Counted from the stretch's first letter, positions 32,057 to 41,820 are shown. The stretch: DNA of 64,000 bases from Streptomyces sp. NWU339 (GCF_003143855.1 NZ_QFRK01000003.1:160734-224733), one strand, 5' to 3'. The notes: generated by a model from the letters alone, not told the origin. Made by a program: numbers and translations.

Positions 32057-32959
32057 TTGAGAGAGGTGGCCTACGTCGCTCCGGAGGTCCGGGAGCGGCT
32101 CGTCGTCCGGTTCGGATCCGAGGTGCTCGGTTGGTGTGACGAGTTGCCCGACCTCGTCGGCGAACTCGCTGCGCGTTGGAATCTGGAGCCGGTCGCGGCG
32201 GGTGGCGGAGGCACCTCGCGGGTGTTCCGCTGCGTGAGACGTGACGCCGGTACCTCGGTGTGGCTGAAGCTCACGCCGGAGTCCGCGCTCGCCCGCGAGG
32301 AGGCCGAAGCGCTGCGGGCCTGGGCAGGGACGCCGTCGGTCGTCACGCTGCTGGCAGAAGACGTGGCCGCCGGGGCCCTGTTGCTGGAGGACGTGGAGCC
32401 GGGAGCACCCGTGCGGCAGTCGGCTTGGAATCTGCCCGAGGTCGCGGCCCTGCTGCGAGACCTGCGGGTCGCGCCTCCCGGGCCGGGGGAGCGCTCGGTG
32501 TTGCGTCCTCTCTCGCACCGGATCGGCTTCCTGTTCGACCTGGTCGACCGCAGGCCGGCGGTGGCCCGCGTGAACGGCCCGGATGCCTCCGCGGTGCTGG
32601 GGCGGGCCCGCGCGAGCGCCCTGGAACTTGCCGCCGGCGGCCCCGTGGCACTCGTGCACGGTGATCTCCATCCGGCCAACGTGCTGTCCGGTCCGGGTGC
32701 CCGCATGGTGGCGATCGACCCGAGGCCGGCGTGGGGCGACCCGGACTTCGACGCCGTGGACTGGGCGCTCGACGGGGTTGCGGATCCGGCCGTGCTGGAG
32801 CGGAGGGTCGAGAGGCTGGCGGCGCTGGTTCCCGGCATGTCCCCTGAGCGCGTGCTGGGTTGGTGCGGGGCCCTGTCCGCCCTCGTCGCGGTCCCCAGGG
32901 TGTGCGAGGGGCGGGACGACGCGGAAACCCGGTTCCTCATGACCCTGGCCGGCGGCTGA
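32057..32959 (+). CDS. Aminoglycoside/hydroxyurea phosphotransferase-like kinase (APH(6) type)
   Basis: This encodes 300 residues from TTG 32057, chosen because GGGAGG lies 5 bases upstream; GTG 32066 is an alternative. The kinase fold has SVWLKLTPES (ATP-site Lys), the catalytic HGDLHPANVLSG, and the Mg-binding Asp in AIDPRPAWGDPDFD. Members phosphorylate streptomycin (position 6) or hydroxyurea. Many genomic copies have unknown substrates, so a resistance role is possible but not shown. It lies on the same strand as the P450, with about 100 bases between them. Confidence 0.85.
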   Translation: MREVAYVAPEVRERLVVRFGSEVLGWCDELPDLVGELAARWNLEPVAAGGGGTSRVFRCVRRDAGTSVWLKLTPESALAREEAEALRAWAGTPSVVTLLAEDVAAGALLLEDVEPGAPVRQSAWNLPEVAALLRDLRVAPPGPGERSVLRPLSHRIGFLFDLVDRRPAVARVNGPDASAVLGRARASALELAAGGPVALVHGDLHPANVLSGPGARMVAIDPRPAWGDPDFDAVDWALDGVADPAVLERRVERLAALVPGMSPERVLGWCGALSALVAVPRVCEGRDDAETRFLMTLAGG

Positions 32960-33059
32960 TCCGGCCGCCGACCGGGGCAGTCCCCGTACCGCAGCCAGGG
33001 GAAGCCGCTTTCCATGAGGGCTCTGGGCACAGGGACGGTCGGCGTTCTATGGTCCGGGC

Positions 33060-34280
33060 ATGATGGCTGAAACCGACCTCGTGTTCGCACCCTGGGACCC
33101 GGCGTTCGTCGCCGATCCGTATGCCGGCTATGCCGAGCTGCGGGAACGGGGGAGGGTGCACTGGTTCGAGCCGACGAACCAGTGGCTGGTGCCGCACCAC
33201 GCGGACGTCTCGGCGCTGCTGCGCGACCGGCGACTGGGGCGGACGTACCAGCACCGCTTCACCCACGAGGAGTTCGGCCGGACGGCCCCGCCACCGGAGC
33301 AGGAGCCGTTCCACACCCTCAACGACCACGGCATGCTCGACCTGGAGCCGCCGGACCACACCCGGATCCGGCGCCTGGTGTCGAAGGCGTTCACCCCGCG
33401 CACGGTGGAGCGACTGAAGCCGTACGTCGAGGGGCTGGCGGCGGACCTGGTGGCCGCGCTGGTCGACGCCGGCGGCGGTGACCTGCTGACGGACGTCGCC
33501 GAGCCGCTGCCGGTCGCGGTGATCGCCGAGATGCTGGGCATCCCGGAGTCCGACCGGGCCCCGCTGCGCCCCTGGTCGGCGGACATCTGCGGGATGTACG
33601 AGCTGAACCCGTCGGAGGAGTCGGCGGCGAAGGCCGTCAGGGCGTCGGTCGAGTTCTCGGACTATCTGCGGGAGTTGATCGCCGAGCGTCGCGCGAAGCC
33701 CGGCGACGACCTGATCTCGGGGCTGATCGCGGCCCACGACGAGGACGACGACCGGCTCACCGAGCAGGAGATGATCTCCACCTGCGTGCTGCTGCTGAAC
33801 GCGGGCCACGAGGCGACGGTGAACTCCACGGTCAACGGCTGGTGGGCACTGTTCCGGAACCCGGACCAGCTGGCCGCCCTCCGCGCGGACCACTCCCTGG
33901 TCCCCACGGCTGTGGAGGAGCTGATGCGCTACGACACCCCGCTCCAGCTCTTCGAGCGCTGGGTCCTGGAGGACATCGAGATCGACGGCACGGTGATCCC
34001 CCGGGGTGCGGAGATCGCCCTGCTCTTCGGCTCCGCCAACCACGACCCGGCCGTGTTCACCGACCCCGCCCGCCTGGACCTCACCCGCGCGGACAACCCG
34101 CACATCTCCTTCAGCGCCGGCATCCACTACTGCATCGGCGCACCCCTGGCCCGCATCGAACTCGCGGCGTCCATGACGGCCTTGCTGGAGCAGGCCCCGA
34201 CCCTCGCCCTGGCGGAGGAGCCGAAGCGCAAGCCGAACTTCGTGATCCGGGGTCTGGAGGGGCTGGCGGTCGAGGTCTGA
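33060..34280 (+). CDS. Cytochrome P450 (CYP107-like)
   Basis: This encodes 406 residues, the normal size of a soluble bacterial P450. The I-helix has LLNAGHEATVN (AGxxT oxygen-activation motif). The K-helix ExxR is EELMRYD, and the heme loop FSAGIHYCIGAPLARIE places the axial thiolate at Cys358. The first Gly of the usual FGxGxHxC is Ser. It should hydroxylate a small hydrophobic substrate with electrons from a ferredoxin encoded elsewhere. From memory it occupies the position of CYP107T1 in S. coelicolor. A second ATG one codon downstream is possible. Confidence 0.93.
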   Translation: MMAETDLVFAPWDPAFVADPYAGYAELRERGRVHWFEPTNQWLVPHHADVSALLRDRRLGRTYQHRFTHEEFGRTAPPPEQEPFHTLNDHGMLDLEPPDHTRIRRLVSKAFTPRTVERLKPYVEGLAADLVAALVDAGGGDLLTDVAEPLPVAVIAEMLGIPESDRAPLRPWSADICGMYELNPSEESAAKAVRASVEFSDYLRELIAERRAKPGDDLISGLIAAHDEDDDRLTEQEMISTCVLLLNAGHEATVNSTVNGWWALFRNPDQLAALRADHSLVPTAVEELMRYDTPLQLFERWVLEDIEIDGTVIPRGAEIALLFGSANHDPAVFTDPARLDLTRADNPHISFSAGIHYCIGAPLARIELAASMTALLEQAPTLALAEEPKRKPNFVIRGLEGLAVEV

Positions 34281-34322
34281 GTCCACCGCCCCGAACCGCG
34301 TCGCCCCTGGGCGGACGGGGCA

Positions 34323-34374
34323 CCGGGCCCGCTCCGCAAAGGGGACCTCCGCGGTCCCGGGGCTGCGGGCCCGG
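34323..34374 (+). terminator. Two-tier hairpin after the P450 gene
   Basis: CCGGGCCCGC pairs perfectly with GCGGGCCCGG and encloses a second hairpin (GGGACC, 5-nt loop, GGTCCC). It starts 43 bases after the P450 stop and probably ends the transcript. Confidence 0.6.
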
Positions 34375-34388
34375 CGACGGGTGCTGTG

Positions 34389-34481
34389 CCGAAAACCATG
34401 AGCAGTCGGTGGGCATGTGTCACCCAAGCGCTCAAACGAGCGGGATCAGGACAACAGTGGCCGAAGTGCTCACGGTTTCGG
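34389..34481 (+). repeat. Conserved intergenic element, copy A
   Basis: This approximately 93-nt element is shared with 49276-49361. Conserved blocks in order are TGAGCAGTCGG, 7 bases, GTGTCAC, 35 bases, GGCCGAAGTGCTCACGGTTT. TGAGCA at the left pairs with TGCTCA at the right, and here the pairing extends outward (CCGAAAACC with GGTTTCGG). It starts about 110 bases after the P450 stop. It could be a structured RNA, a processing signal or a mobile palindromic unit. Confidence 0.75.
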
Positions 34482-34773
34482 AACGGTGTGTCCTCCCCGG
34501 GGCGTGGGCGAGTGTTGCGGCATCGCCACGTCGAGGCCGCACCCCGCGGGCGGTTGCGGAACACCGTCCGCACGAACAGCCGACCGCCCCGGCAAGGCCC
34601 GATGCGCCGTCACTCGATCCCACGCCCGCCGGGCAGCACCGCCGGCCCCGACCCGCGACGCCACCTTCAGAACCCTTGTCCCCTCCGGAGGGACACCCCT
34701 GCACCGGCCCATGCCGCGCCGGCCCTGCCCCGCCCGCCGGGGGCGCGTCCCGCCGGGCGGGGCCGCGGCGCGG
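34482..34773. other. Intergenic region, nothing further recognised
   Basis: GC-rich sequence between element A and the 3' end of the ABC permease gene. Several short frames overlap here on both strands, but none has protein-like composition or a ribosome-binding site. Confidence 0.4.
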
Positions 34774-36435
34774 TTACTTCGTCTCCAGGTCCCGCCTTCG
34801 GAAGCCCGCCAGGCCCAGCCACACCAGGCCGGCGGCGACGAGGGAGAGCAGGATCAGGGGGAGCCAGTCCATGTCCGCGGCGGGGAGCCGGGGGACATGG
34901 CCGAACGGGGAGAGGTTGTTCATCCAGCCCGGGAACTGGAGGATCTGGCCGAGGTAGCCGACCACGAAGGCGTACACCGGCACGATCCAGGCCGCCTGGC
35001 TCGCCTGCGGGAACCAGCCGAAGAGCACCACGGCCACGCCGACCGTGACCCACAGGGCGGGCGCGTACGCGAGGGCCGCCCCCACCAGCTTCGGGAGCAG
35101 TGAACCGTCACCGGTCGAGGCCGCGCCCGCGAGGCCGAAGCCGAGCCCGGCCAGCAGCAGCACGAACGTACCGCCGCCCATGGCCACGGCCAGGTGGCCG
35201 CCGACCCAGCGGGTGCGCGAGAGGCCGGTGGCGAGGAGGGGCTCGGCACGGCCCGCCGTCTCCTCGGAGCGGGGCCGCAGGGCCGCCATGACGACGTACA
35301 CCGCCGCCACGACCGTGAGGACGACCATGACCATGGAGGCGAAGGACTCGGCGACGCCCGCCCCGCCGATGCGGTCCAGGGCCTCCTGGATCTCGTCGAT
35401 GCCCTTCAGCATCTCCTCGGCGTTCCCGAGGATCGATCCGTACATCGCGCCCATCAGGAACAGGCCCGCGCCGAAGCCGATCAGCATGCCGCGGTGCAGT
35501 CGCAGGGCGAGGCCGACCGGTGTGGCGAGCGCGTCGGAGGCCGTGGGGCTGCCCAGCTTCTCCGGACGCAGACCCGCGCCCACGTCCCGCCGGGTGGAGA
35601 GCACGAAACCCGCCGCCGCGCACACCACCGCGAACGCCAGACAGAGCAGCAGCGGCCACCAGCGGTCGTCGACGTACGGGTAGCTGCGCTGTACCCAGCC
35701 GATCGGGGACAGCCAGGACAGGGCGCCGTTCTCGCCGCTGTCGCCGGCGGCGCGCAGCACGTAGGCGACGCCGATGACCGCGAGCGCCATGCCGGACGCG
35801 CCGCGCGTGTGCGCGGTGAACTGGACGGTGACCGCGGCGACGGCGGCGAAGACGAGACCGACGGCGGCGTGGGCGAAGCCGTAGAGCAGTGAGCCCGCCG
35901 TGCCGCCGTCCTCCAGCCCCATGCCGGCCAGGCCGAAGGCCAGCAGCAGCGCCAGGGCGAGGTTGGCCAGGACCGCGACGGAGAGGGCGGCGGCGAGGTG
36001 GGCGTGGCGGCCCACCACCGTCGAGCGCACCAGCTCGGCGCGGCCGGTCTCCTCCTCGGCGCGGGTGTGCCGGGTGATGATCAGCACGCTCATGAGGCCG
36101 ACGAGGACGGCCATGAAACCGAGCATCTGGTGGCTCAGCATGGAGCCGAAGCCGTAGTCGTCGAGGTAGTGGCGGGGGCCGGACATGGCGAGGCCGGCCG
36201 GGCTGTCCATGCTCCGGACGGCGTTCGCCCGGTCCTCCGGGGAGCTGTACAGCGTCTTGAAGCTGTTCGCCGTGGAGAGCGTGCCGAGGAACAGGGCCAG
36301 GATCCACACCGGGAGCCGGATCCGGTCCCGGCGCAGGGCGAAGCGGATCAGCGTCCGGGTCCCGGCCAGCGCGTTGCCGCCCGCGACCGGTCCGGCGGGG
36401 GCCGGCGCCTCGGGGGCGGCGGTCGCGGTGGTCAT
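34774..36435 (-). CDS. ABC exporter permease
   Basis: This encodes 553 residues with about 12 hydrophobic helices in two similar halves of six, matching polyketide- or tetronasin-type ABC permeases that are fused duplications. After an Ala/Pro-rich N-terminus, helix 1 is preceded by [17 protein letters not shown]. The second half starts near [21 protein letters not shown]. Start ATG 36435 overlaps the stop of the ATPase gene by 4 bases. It should form the membrane channel of a drug or lipid exporter with the upstream ATPase. Confidence 0.88.
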   Translation of the reverse strand: MTTATAAPEAPAPAGPVAGGNALAGTRTLIRFALRRDRIRLPVWILALFLGTLSTANSFKTLYSSPEDRANAVRSMDSPAGLAMSGPRHYLDDYGFGSMLSHQMLGFMAVLVGLMSVLIITRHTRAEEETGRAELVRSTVVGRHAHLAAALSVAVLANLALALLLAFGLAGMGLEDGGTAGSLLYGFAHAAVGLVFAAVAAVTVQFTAHTRGASGMALAVIGVAYVLRAAGDSGENGALSWLSPIGWVQRSYPYVDDRWWPLLLCLAFAVVCAAAGFVLSTRRDVGAGLRPEKLGSPTASDALATPVGLALRLHRGMLIGFGAGLFLMGAMYGSILGNAEEMLKGIDEIQEALDRIGGAGVAESFASMVMVVLTVVAAVYVVMAALRPRSEETAGRAEPLLATGLSRTRWVGGHLAVAMGGGTFVLLLAGLGFGLAGAASTGDGSLLPKLVGAALAYAPALWVTVGVAVVLFGWFPQASQAAWIVPVYAFVVGYLGQILQFPGWMNNLSPFGHVPRLPAADMDWLPLILLSLVAAGLVWLGLAGFRRRDLETK

Positions 36436-37430
36436 CGCGAATCTCCGTTCGTGCCCTGTCCGGCCTGTCCGGCCCGCCCGACCCGTTCGTCTTGCTCGTA
36501 CCGTCCGGCCTGCCCGGTGTCGTGCCCGTTGGCGGCGAGCTCGCCGCCGTAGTGGCGGAGCATCAGCTCCTCCAGGGTCGGCGGGTGGCTGACGAGGCTG
36601 CGGATGCCGAACTCGGTGAGCCTGCGGACCGCTCCGTCGACCTGACCGCCGTCGACGGCGAAACGGACCCGGCCGGTGGCCTCGTCGAGGGTCCGCAGGT
36701 CGTGCACGCCGGGCAGCTCGGCGAGACCGGTGGCGGGTCGCTCGGTCTCCGCCTCGATGGTGGTGCGGGTCAGGTGGCGCAGCTCGCCGAGGGTGCCGGA
36801 CTGGACGGTGCGGCCCAGCCGGATGATGCTCACCCGGTCGGCGAGCTTCTCCACCTGGGCCAGGATGTGGCTGGAGAGCAGGACGGTCTTGCCCGCCGCC
36901 TTGGCCTCGCCGATGACGTCCTGGAAGACGACCTCCATGAGCGGGTCCAGTCCCGCGGTCGGCTCGTCGAGCAGCAGCAGCTCGGCGTCGGAGGCGAGCG
37001 CGGCGACGATGGCGACCTTCTGCCGGTTGCCCTTGGAGTAGGCGCGGCCCTTCTTGGTCGGGTCCAGGTCGAAGCGCTCGATGAGCTCGGTGCGCCGCTT
37101 CCTGTCCAGGCCGCCGCGCAGCCGCGCCAGCAGGTCGATGGCCTCGCCGCCGGTGAGGCCCGGCCACAGTTCGACGTCGCCGGGGACATAGGCGAGGCGG
37201 CGGTGCAGCTCCACGGCGTCCGCCCACGGATCGCGGCCGAGCACCCGGGCGGCGCCCGAGTCGGCACGCAGCAGACCGAGCAGGACGCGGAGGGTGGTCG
37301 ACTTGCCGGAGCCGTTCGGGCCCAGGAAGCCGTGCACCTCGCCGGACTCGACGTCCAGGTCGAGACCGTCGAGTGCGCGCGTGCGACCGAACGACTTGTG
37401 GAGTCCGGAGACGCTGATTGCCTTCGTCAT
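36432..37430 (-). CDS. ABC transporter ATP-binding protein
   Basis: This encodes 332 residues. Nucleotide-binding motifs are Walker [17 protein letters not shown]-loop region at [11 protein letters not shown], signature [11 protein letters not shown] (SKGNRQ in place of LSGGQ, usual in this drug-exporter group) and Walker [17 protein letters not shown]. Residues 215-305 form the extra C-terminal domain of DrrA-type ATPases. The last 25 residues are low-complexity (Gln, Gly, Arg). It is first in a two-gene operon and divergent from a MarR/GbsR regulator with an AT-rich operator between them. Confidence 0.93.
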   Translation of the reverse strand: MTKAISVSGLHKSFGRTRALDGLDLDVESGEVHGFLGPNGSGKSTTLRVLLGLLRADSGAARVLGRDPWADAVELHRRLAYVPGDVELWPGLTGGEAIDLLARLRGGLDRKRRTELIERFDLDPTKKGRAYSKGNRQKVAIVAALASDAELLLLDEPTAGLDPLMEVVFQDVIGEAKAAGKTVLLSSHILAQVEKLADRVSIIRLGRTVQSGTLGELRHLTRTTIEAETERPATGLAELPGVHDLRTLDEATGRVRFAVDGGQVDGAVRRLTEFGIRSLVSHPPTLEELMLRHYGGELAANGHDTGQAGRYEQDERVGRAGQAGQGTNGDSR

Positions 37431-37448
37431 GATGGCGAACGTACATTT

Positions 37449-37467
37449 CTTTCAGAATTTTGTGAAG
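37449..37467. promoter_or_regulatory. Imperfect AT-rich palindrome, probable regulator operator
   Basis: CTTTCAGAATTTTGTGAAG lies between the divergent ABC and MarR/GbsR genes, 19-37 bases before the ATPase start. It is the only AT-rich stretch in the intergenic region, and its dyad symmetry suits a MarR-type dimer. Confidence 0.5.
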
Positions 37468-37533
37468 TTAAGGAATCGTATGAACGGCGGCTAGACTGGC
37501 GAACGGTGTTTGAGCAGGGGAGATGATCGGGTC

Positions 37534-38031
37534 ATGGCGGAACCGAGCGTGACGAACCGGGATCCGGAGGCCGTCTCGCGGTTCGTCGAGCACTTCGCGG
37601 CGCAGTTGGTGGAGGCCGGACTGCCGCGCATGCCCGCCCGGGTCTTCGCCGCGCTGCTCTCCTCCGACACCGGTGTCATGACCTCCGCCGAACTGGGGGA
37701 GCGGCTGCGGATCTCGCCCGCCGCGGTCTCCGGCGCGGTGCGCTATCTGGCGCAGCAGCACATGGTCTCCCGCGAGCGCGAGCCAGGCTCGCGCCGGGAG
37801 CGGTACCGGGTGCGCGGCGACCAGTGGTACGAGGCCCTCACCAACCGCGAGACCGTCATCCGGCGCTGGGAGGACGCCCTGCGCGAGGGCGTCACCAGCC
37901 TGGGGTCCGACACCCCGGCGGGCCGCCGGCTGGCGGAGACCCTGGCTTTCTTCGAGTTCGTGGAGAAGGAGATCGAGGGGATGATGGCGCGCTGGCGGAC
38001 CCACCGCGAGGAGCGCTTCGGGCGGGGGTGA
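37534..38031 (+). CDS. MarR/GbsR-type transcriptional regulator
   Basis: This encodes 165 residues from ATG 37534; TTG 37510 is an alternative. The winged helix is visible in MPARVFAALLSSDTGVMTSAELGERLRISPAAVSGAVRYLAQQHMVSRERE, with the wing at PGSRRERYRVRGDQWYE. The C-terminal helix bundle (FFEFVEKEIEGMMARWR) should dimerise. It is divergent from an ABC exporter operon and most likely represses it, lifting repression when a toxic compound binds. Confidence 0.9.
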   Translation: MAEPSVTNRDPEAVSRFVEHFAAQLVEAGLPRMPARVFAALLSSDTGVMTSAELGERLRISPAAVSGAVRYLAQQHMVSREREPGSRRERYRVRGDQWYEALTNRETVIRRWEDALREGVTSLGSDTPAGRRLAETLAFFEFVEKEIEGMMARWRTHREERFGRG

Positions 38032-38117
38032 GGGGCGGTCGCAGAAGCCGGTCACGCGTGTGTGATTGGTCGGCTGCTCTGGGTTGCTACTGGTCCGCAT
38101 CAAGGGGAGGGCGCATC

Positions 38118-38708
38118 ATGGCAGCCATGGCAGAGCGACCGACGATAAGCGGCACCGAGCCCTACGACTTCGAGGAGTTGCTGGACACCCTCGACGAGCT
38201 GGACGTGCCCGACGGCTACAAAGCCGAGATCATCAGGGGGAACATCGTCGTGTCGCCGTGGTCGAGGGGGTACTACACCCGTGTAATGCGCCTGGTATGC
38301 CAGCAGCTGGAACCGCACCTTCCTGAGGGGCACCAGATCGAGCGGGCGCCGAATCTGTACGTTTTCCCGAACGTTGAGCGGGCGTACGGGCCGGATATCC
38401 ACGCGGCGCATGCGAAGGCCATGGAGACAGCCGACAACCACTTGGACGGGGAAGCCCTCTCCTTCGTTGCCGAACTGACCTCCTCCTCCACCCGGGACGA
38501 CGACCTGACGGACAAGGTCGAGGTCTATGGACGAGCCGGTATCCCCGTCTACCTGATCCTCGACATGCAGGAGGAGCAGGCCACCGTCCTGTGGACGCCC
38601 TCCGCCAAGGGCTACGAGTCGCACTGCACCAGGCCGTTCGGTGAGAAGCTCCCGATTCCCGAGCCGTTCGACTGCCTGCTGGACACGACCGGCTTCAGCG
38701 CCCCCTGA
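38118..38708 (+). CDS. Uma2 family putative restriction-like endonuclease (DUF820)
   Basis: This encodes 196 residues from ATG 38118 after GGGGAGGG; ATG 38127 is possible. The PD-(D/E)XK core is readable: YGPDIH (Asp), LSFVAELTSSST (Glu), and DLTDKVEVYGRAGIPVYLILD (Lys and final strand). The family is greatly expanded in Streptomyces and cyanobacteria. Nuclease activity is predicted but no biological role is known. It stands alone after the MarR gene and converges with the DAG-kinase-like gene. Confidence 0.9.
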   Translation: MAAMAERPTISGTEPYDFEELLDTLDELDVPDGYKAEIIRGNIVVSPWSRGYYTRVMRLVCQQLEPHLPEGHQIERAPNLYVFPNVERAYGPDIHAAHAKAMETADNHLDGEALSFVAELTSSSTRDDDLTDKVEVYGRAGIPVYLILDMQEEQATVLWTPSAKGYESHCTRPFGEKLPIPEPFDCLLDTTGFSAP

Positions 38709-38717
38709 GCCGGTCGG

Positions 38718-39575
38718 TCAGCTCTTCGGCAGAGTCAGCCCCAGGGCCCCCTCCAGCACCACCCACGTCCGGGTCAGCACCGGCCCCGACACCACCGCGT
38801 CCGCGCGGTACCGGAAGTGGGCGCCCGACACCGTCACCGCCCGCCCCTCCGCCAGCAGCGGGGACGCCTCCGCGCCCACCGACGCCGGACGCACTTCGAC
38901 CCTGGCCGCCCCGGAGGTGCCCGGGACGACCGACACGGCCTCCACCGGCTGGTGCAGGTCGACCAGGGTCTCTCCGTCGACCTCCACCCGCAGCCGGGAG
39001 GGATGCGCCTCGGTGACGGGAGCGATCTCGGACGGCCGGGCCGGCACCAGGGTCCGTACCAGGGACCGGCACGTCTGCAGCCAGGGACGCCCCACCCCGC
39101 CGACCGTCTCCCGTACCGGCGTCACACCCCCGACCGGCGGGATCCGCACCGCGCCGAGCACCACCCCGTCGCTGTCGTCCACCAGCAGGTCCATCCGCCG
39201 TTCGGCGCCGTCCAGCACGGCCCGCGCCGCCGCCACCGTCCCCGTGGGCACCCCCAGCGACCGGGCGAGGGACAGCGCGCCGCCGACCGGAACCAGGGAC
39301 AGCGCGCAGCCGGTCAGCTCGCGCTGCCGGTGCAGCACCCCCACCGCCCGCGTCAGAGCCCGGTCGTCGCCGATCACCACCGGCCGCCGGGAACCCAGCC
39401 GGGCCAGCGCGCGGGCGAACTCCTCCGGCCCGTCCGGCAGGCAGACCTTCGTGCTCGCACCCCCGCTGAGCACGTCTTTCGCGATGCGCACGGACTCGCC
39501 GTCCCTGCGGCGGGCGACCGGATCGATGACCACCAGGAGCTGATCGGACGTCGGGGAAGTCGCCACCTCGGCCAT
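38718..39575 (-). CDS. Diacylglycerol-kinase-like protein with degenerate active site
   Basis: This encodes 285 residues from ATG 39575, after GAGGAAG. The overall pattern is that of DAGK/LCB5 catalytic-domain proteins: LLVVIDPVARRRDG at the start, then VVIGDDRALTRAVGVLH where active enzymes have GGDGT, then LSLVPVGGALSLARSLGVP where they have P-x-GT-x-N. The C-terminal beta-sandwich (DGVVLGAVRIPP ... LRVEVDGETL) is retained. Both nucleotide motifs are altered, so it is probably inactive as a lipid kinase and may bind lipid or protein instead. It is divergent from purA. Confidence 0.75.
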   Translation of the reverse strand: MAEVATSPTSDQLLVVIDPVARRRDGESVRIAKDVLSGGASTKVCLPDGPEEFARALARLGSRRPVVIGDDRALTRAVGVLHRQRELTGCALSLVPVGGALSLARSLGVPTGTVAAARAVLDGAERRMDLLVDDSDGVVLGAVRIPPVGGVTPVRETVGGVGRPWLQTCRSLVRTLVPARPSEIAPVTEAHPSRLRVEVDGETLVDLHQPVEAVSVVPGTSGAARVEVRPASVGAEASPLLAEGRAVTVSGAHFRYRADAVVSGPVLTRTWVVLEGALGLTLPKS

Positions 39576-39608
39576 GCCTCGCTTCCTCGGGTAGCATCTT
39601 TGTGCAAG

Positions 39609-39636
39609 AGCCCCTTTGCACTTTTGCGCAGGGGCT
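39609..39636. promoter_or_regulatory. Hairpin in the purA leader
   Basis: AGCCCCT pairs with AGGGGCT around a 14-nt segment that can itself pair partly (TGCAC with GCGCA). It lies 125 bases upstream of the purA GTG, within the divergent promoter region. It may be a regulatory hairpin; no known purine riboswitch sequence is visible. Confidence 0.35.
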
Positions 39637-39760
39637 TCGTCTATTCCGGGGCACCCGGTCCGACGGTTGGCGGCCAACGGTGGTCGCGGTGCACGCGGCG
39701 GAGATCCACCGCGTACGCCCCTGACCCTGGACATGCCCCGCCCGGAAGGGGTGTACGCGC

Positions 39761-41044
39761 GTGCCCGCACTTGTGCTGCTCGGTGCTCAGTGGGGTGACG
39801 AAGGCAAGGGAAAGGCGACGGACCTGCTCGGAGGTTCCGTCGACTACGTGGTGCGCTACCAAGGCGGCAACAACGCCGGCCACACGGTAGTCGTGGGTGA
39901 CCAGAAGTACGCCCTCCACCTGCTCCCTTCCGGAATCCTGTCCCCCGGATGCACGCCGGTCATCGGCAACGGCGTCGTCGTCGACCCCTCCGTCCTGCTC
40001 TCCGAGCTGAGTGGGCTGAACGATCGGGGCGTCGACACGTCCAAGCTCCTGATCAGCGGTAACGCGCACATCATCACGCCGTACAACGTGACCGTCGACA
40101 AGGTGACGGAACGCTTCCTCGGCAAGCGCAAGATCGGGACGACCGGTCGCGGCATCGGCCCGACCTACGCCGACAAGATCAACCGCGTCGGCATCCGGGT
40201 CCAGGACCTGTACGACGAGTCGATCCTCACCCAGAAGGTAGAGGCGGCCCTCGACGTCAAGAACCAGATGCTCACCAAGCTCTACAACCGGCGCGCGATC
40301 GCCGTGGACCAGGTGGTCGGGGAACTGCTGGGCTACGCCGACAAGCTGGCGCCGTACGTCACCGACACCGTCCTGGTCCTCAACCAGGCCCTGGAGCAGG
40401 ACAAGGTGGTCCTCTTCGAGGGCGGCCAGGGCACCCTGCTCGACATCGACCACGGCACGTACCCCTTCGTCACCTCGTCCAACCCGACCGCGGGCGGTGC
40501 CTGCACGGGCGCCGGCGTGGGCCCGACGAAGATCAGCCGGGTCATCGGCATCCTCAAGGCGTACACGACCCGCGTCGGCGCCGGCCCCTTCCCGACCGAG
40601 CTGTTCGACGAGGACGGCGAGGCGCTGCGCACCATCGGCGGCGAGCGGGGCGTCACCACCGGCCGCGACCGCCGCTGCGGTTGGTTCGACGCGGTCATCG
40701 CCCGCTACGCGACCCGCGTGAACGGCCTGACCGACTTCTTCCTCACCAAGCTCGACGTCCTCACCGGCTGGGAGCAGATCCCGGTCTGCGTGGCCTACGA
40801 GATCGACGGCAAGCGCGTCGAGGAGCTCCCGTACTCCCAGACGGACTTCCACCACGCGAAGCCGGTCTACGAGATGCTCCCCGGCTGGTCCGAGGACATC
40901 ACCGGGGCGAAGTCCTTCTCCGACCTGCCGAAGAACGCCCAGGCCTACGTCAAGGCCCTGGAGGAGATGTCCGGCGCCCCGATCTCCGCGATCGGCGTGG
41001 GCCCGGGCCGCGACGAGACGATCGAGATCAACTCGTTCCTGTAG
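39761..41044 (+). CDS. purA: Adenylosuccinate synthetase
   Basis: This encodes 427 residues from GTG 39761. Signature motifs are [18 protein letters not shown] (GTP/IMP loop), [47 protein letters not shown], and [12 protein letters not shown] near the aspartate-binding loop. It joins IMP and aspartate using GTP in the first step towards AMP. It is a single-gene unit with a strong terminator. Confidence 0.97.
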   Translation: MPALVLLGAQWGDEGKGKATDLLGGSVDYVVRYQGGNNAGHTVVVGDQKYALHLLPSGILSPGCTPVIGNGVVVDPSVLLSELSGLNDRGVDTSKLLISGNAHIITPYNVTVDKVTERFLGKRKIGTTGRGIGPTYADKINRVGIRVQDLYDESILTQKVEAALDVKNQMLTKLYNRRAIAVDQVVGELLGYADKLAPYVTDTVLVLNQALEQDKVVLFEGGQGTLLDIDHGTYPFVTSSNPTAGGACTGAGVGPTKISRVIGILKAYTTRVGAGPFPTELFDEDGEALRTIGGERGVTTGRDRRCGWFDAVIARYATRVNGLTDFFLTKLDVLTGWEQIPVCVAYEIDGKRVEELPYSQTDFHHAKPVYEMLPGWSEDITGAKSFSDLPKNAQAYVKALEEMSGAPISAIGVGPGRDETIEINSFL

Positions 41045-41065
41045 GGCCGGCCCTGCCGCACCCCG

Positions 41066-41100
41066 ACGTCCCGGTGACCCGTCCAGGGTCACCGGGACGT
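41066..41100 (+). terminator. purA terminator
   Basis: A perfect 15-bp stem (ACGTCCCGGTGACCC and its complement) with a 5-nt loop lies 22 bases after the purA stop and is followed by a T/C-rich tail. Confidence 0.85.
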
Positions 41101-41154
41101 TCTCGTCTCCGGGGCGTTCGGGGCTTTCGGGGCGAGTCCGTACCCGCCCGGGGG

Positions 41155-41820
41155 TCAGCTGAAGACGATCATCGAGCCCTGGGCCAGGCTCCGGGTCGCC
41201 GCCGCGTGCAGACCGAGCCAGACGTGGCGTTCGCGGGCGAAGGGGCTGGGGTCGTACGGGGGCGGGACGGCGGGTTCCTCCAGCTCGGTCGGTCCCTGCG
41301 GGGGCTCCGGCGCGGCCGGGGGGTTCGCGGGGTCGATGCCGAGGGCCGGGGCGACGAGTTCCAGTTCCCGCAGCAGTGCGTGGGAGGAGCCCAGCGGGCC
41401 GCCACCGGCGAGGAGTTCGTCGCTGGAGAGCGGGGTCGGGAAGTCCACGGGGACGTACGCCCCGGCGTGGTCGTAGTGCCAGACCAGGTGCGACTGCTGG
41501 GCCGTCGCCTCGAACATCTCCAGCAACTGCTCGTAGTCACCGCCCAGTTCGCCCACCGGCGTGACCGGCAGCCCGCACACCTGGAGCAGGTACGTGCGCC
41601 GCAGGAAGTGCAGCGCGTCGTAGTCGAAGCCCGCGACCGGGGCGACCTCGCCGGACAGTCCCGGCATGTACTGGTACACCGGCACCGGCGGCAGCCCGGC
41701 CTCGGCGAGCACCTTGTCGTACTGCGCGATCTCCTCGGCGAACGGATTGTCGGGCGTGTGGCACAACACGTCGACGAGCGGTACCAGCCACAGGTCACAG
41801 GCCAAGAGGGCTCCTCGCAC
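41155..41820 (-). CDS. Hypothetical protein of unknown family
   Basis: This encodes 221 residues from GTG 41820; an in-frame GTG at 41913 would add 31. I do not recognise a family. It begins RGALLACDLWLVPLVDVLCHTPDNPF, has a conserved-looking central region (YQYMPGLSGEVAPVAGFDYDALHFLRRTYLL), a Pro-rich segment near residue 180 and an Ala-rich C-terminal helix. No signal peptide or membrane helix is convincing. A TATCTT -10-like sequence lies about 18 bases before GTG 41820, which favours that start. It converges with purA, and I recall it conserved next to purA in streptomycetes. Confidence 0.7.
   Translation of the reverse strand: MRGALLACDLWLVPLVDVLCHTPDNPFAEEIAQYDKVLAEAGLPPVPVYQYMPGLSGEVAPVAGFDYDALHFLRRTYLLQVCGLPVTPVGELGGDYEQLLEMFEATAQQSHLVWHYDHAGAYVPVDFPTPLSSDELLAGGGPLGSSHALLRELELVAPALGIDPANPPAAPEPPQGPTELEEPAVPPPYDPSPFARERHVWLGLHAAATRSLAQGSMIVFS

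Noticed and set aside
32057..32959. Streptomycin resistance gene (APH(6))
   Set aside because: The kinase fold is clear, but no streptomycin cluster is present and many family members have other or unknown substrates.
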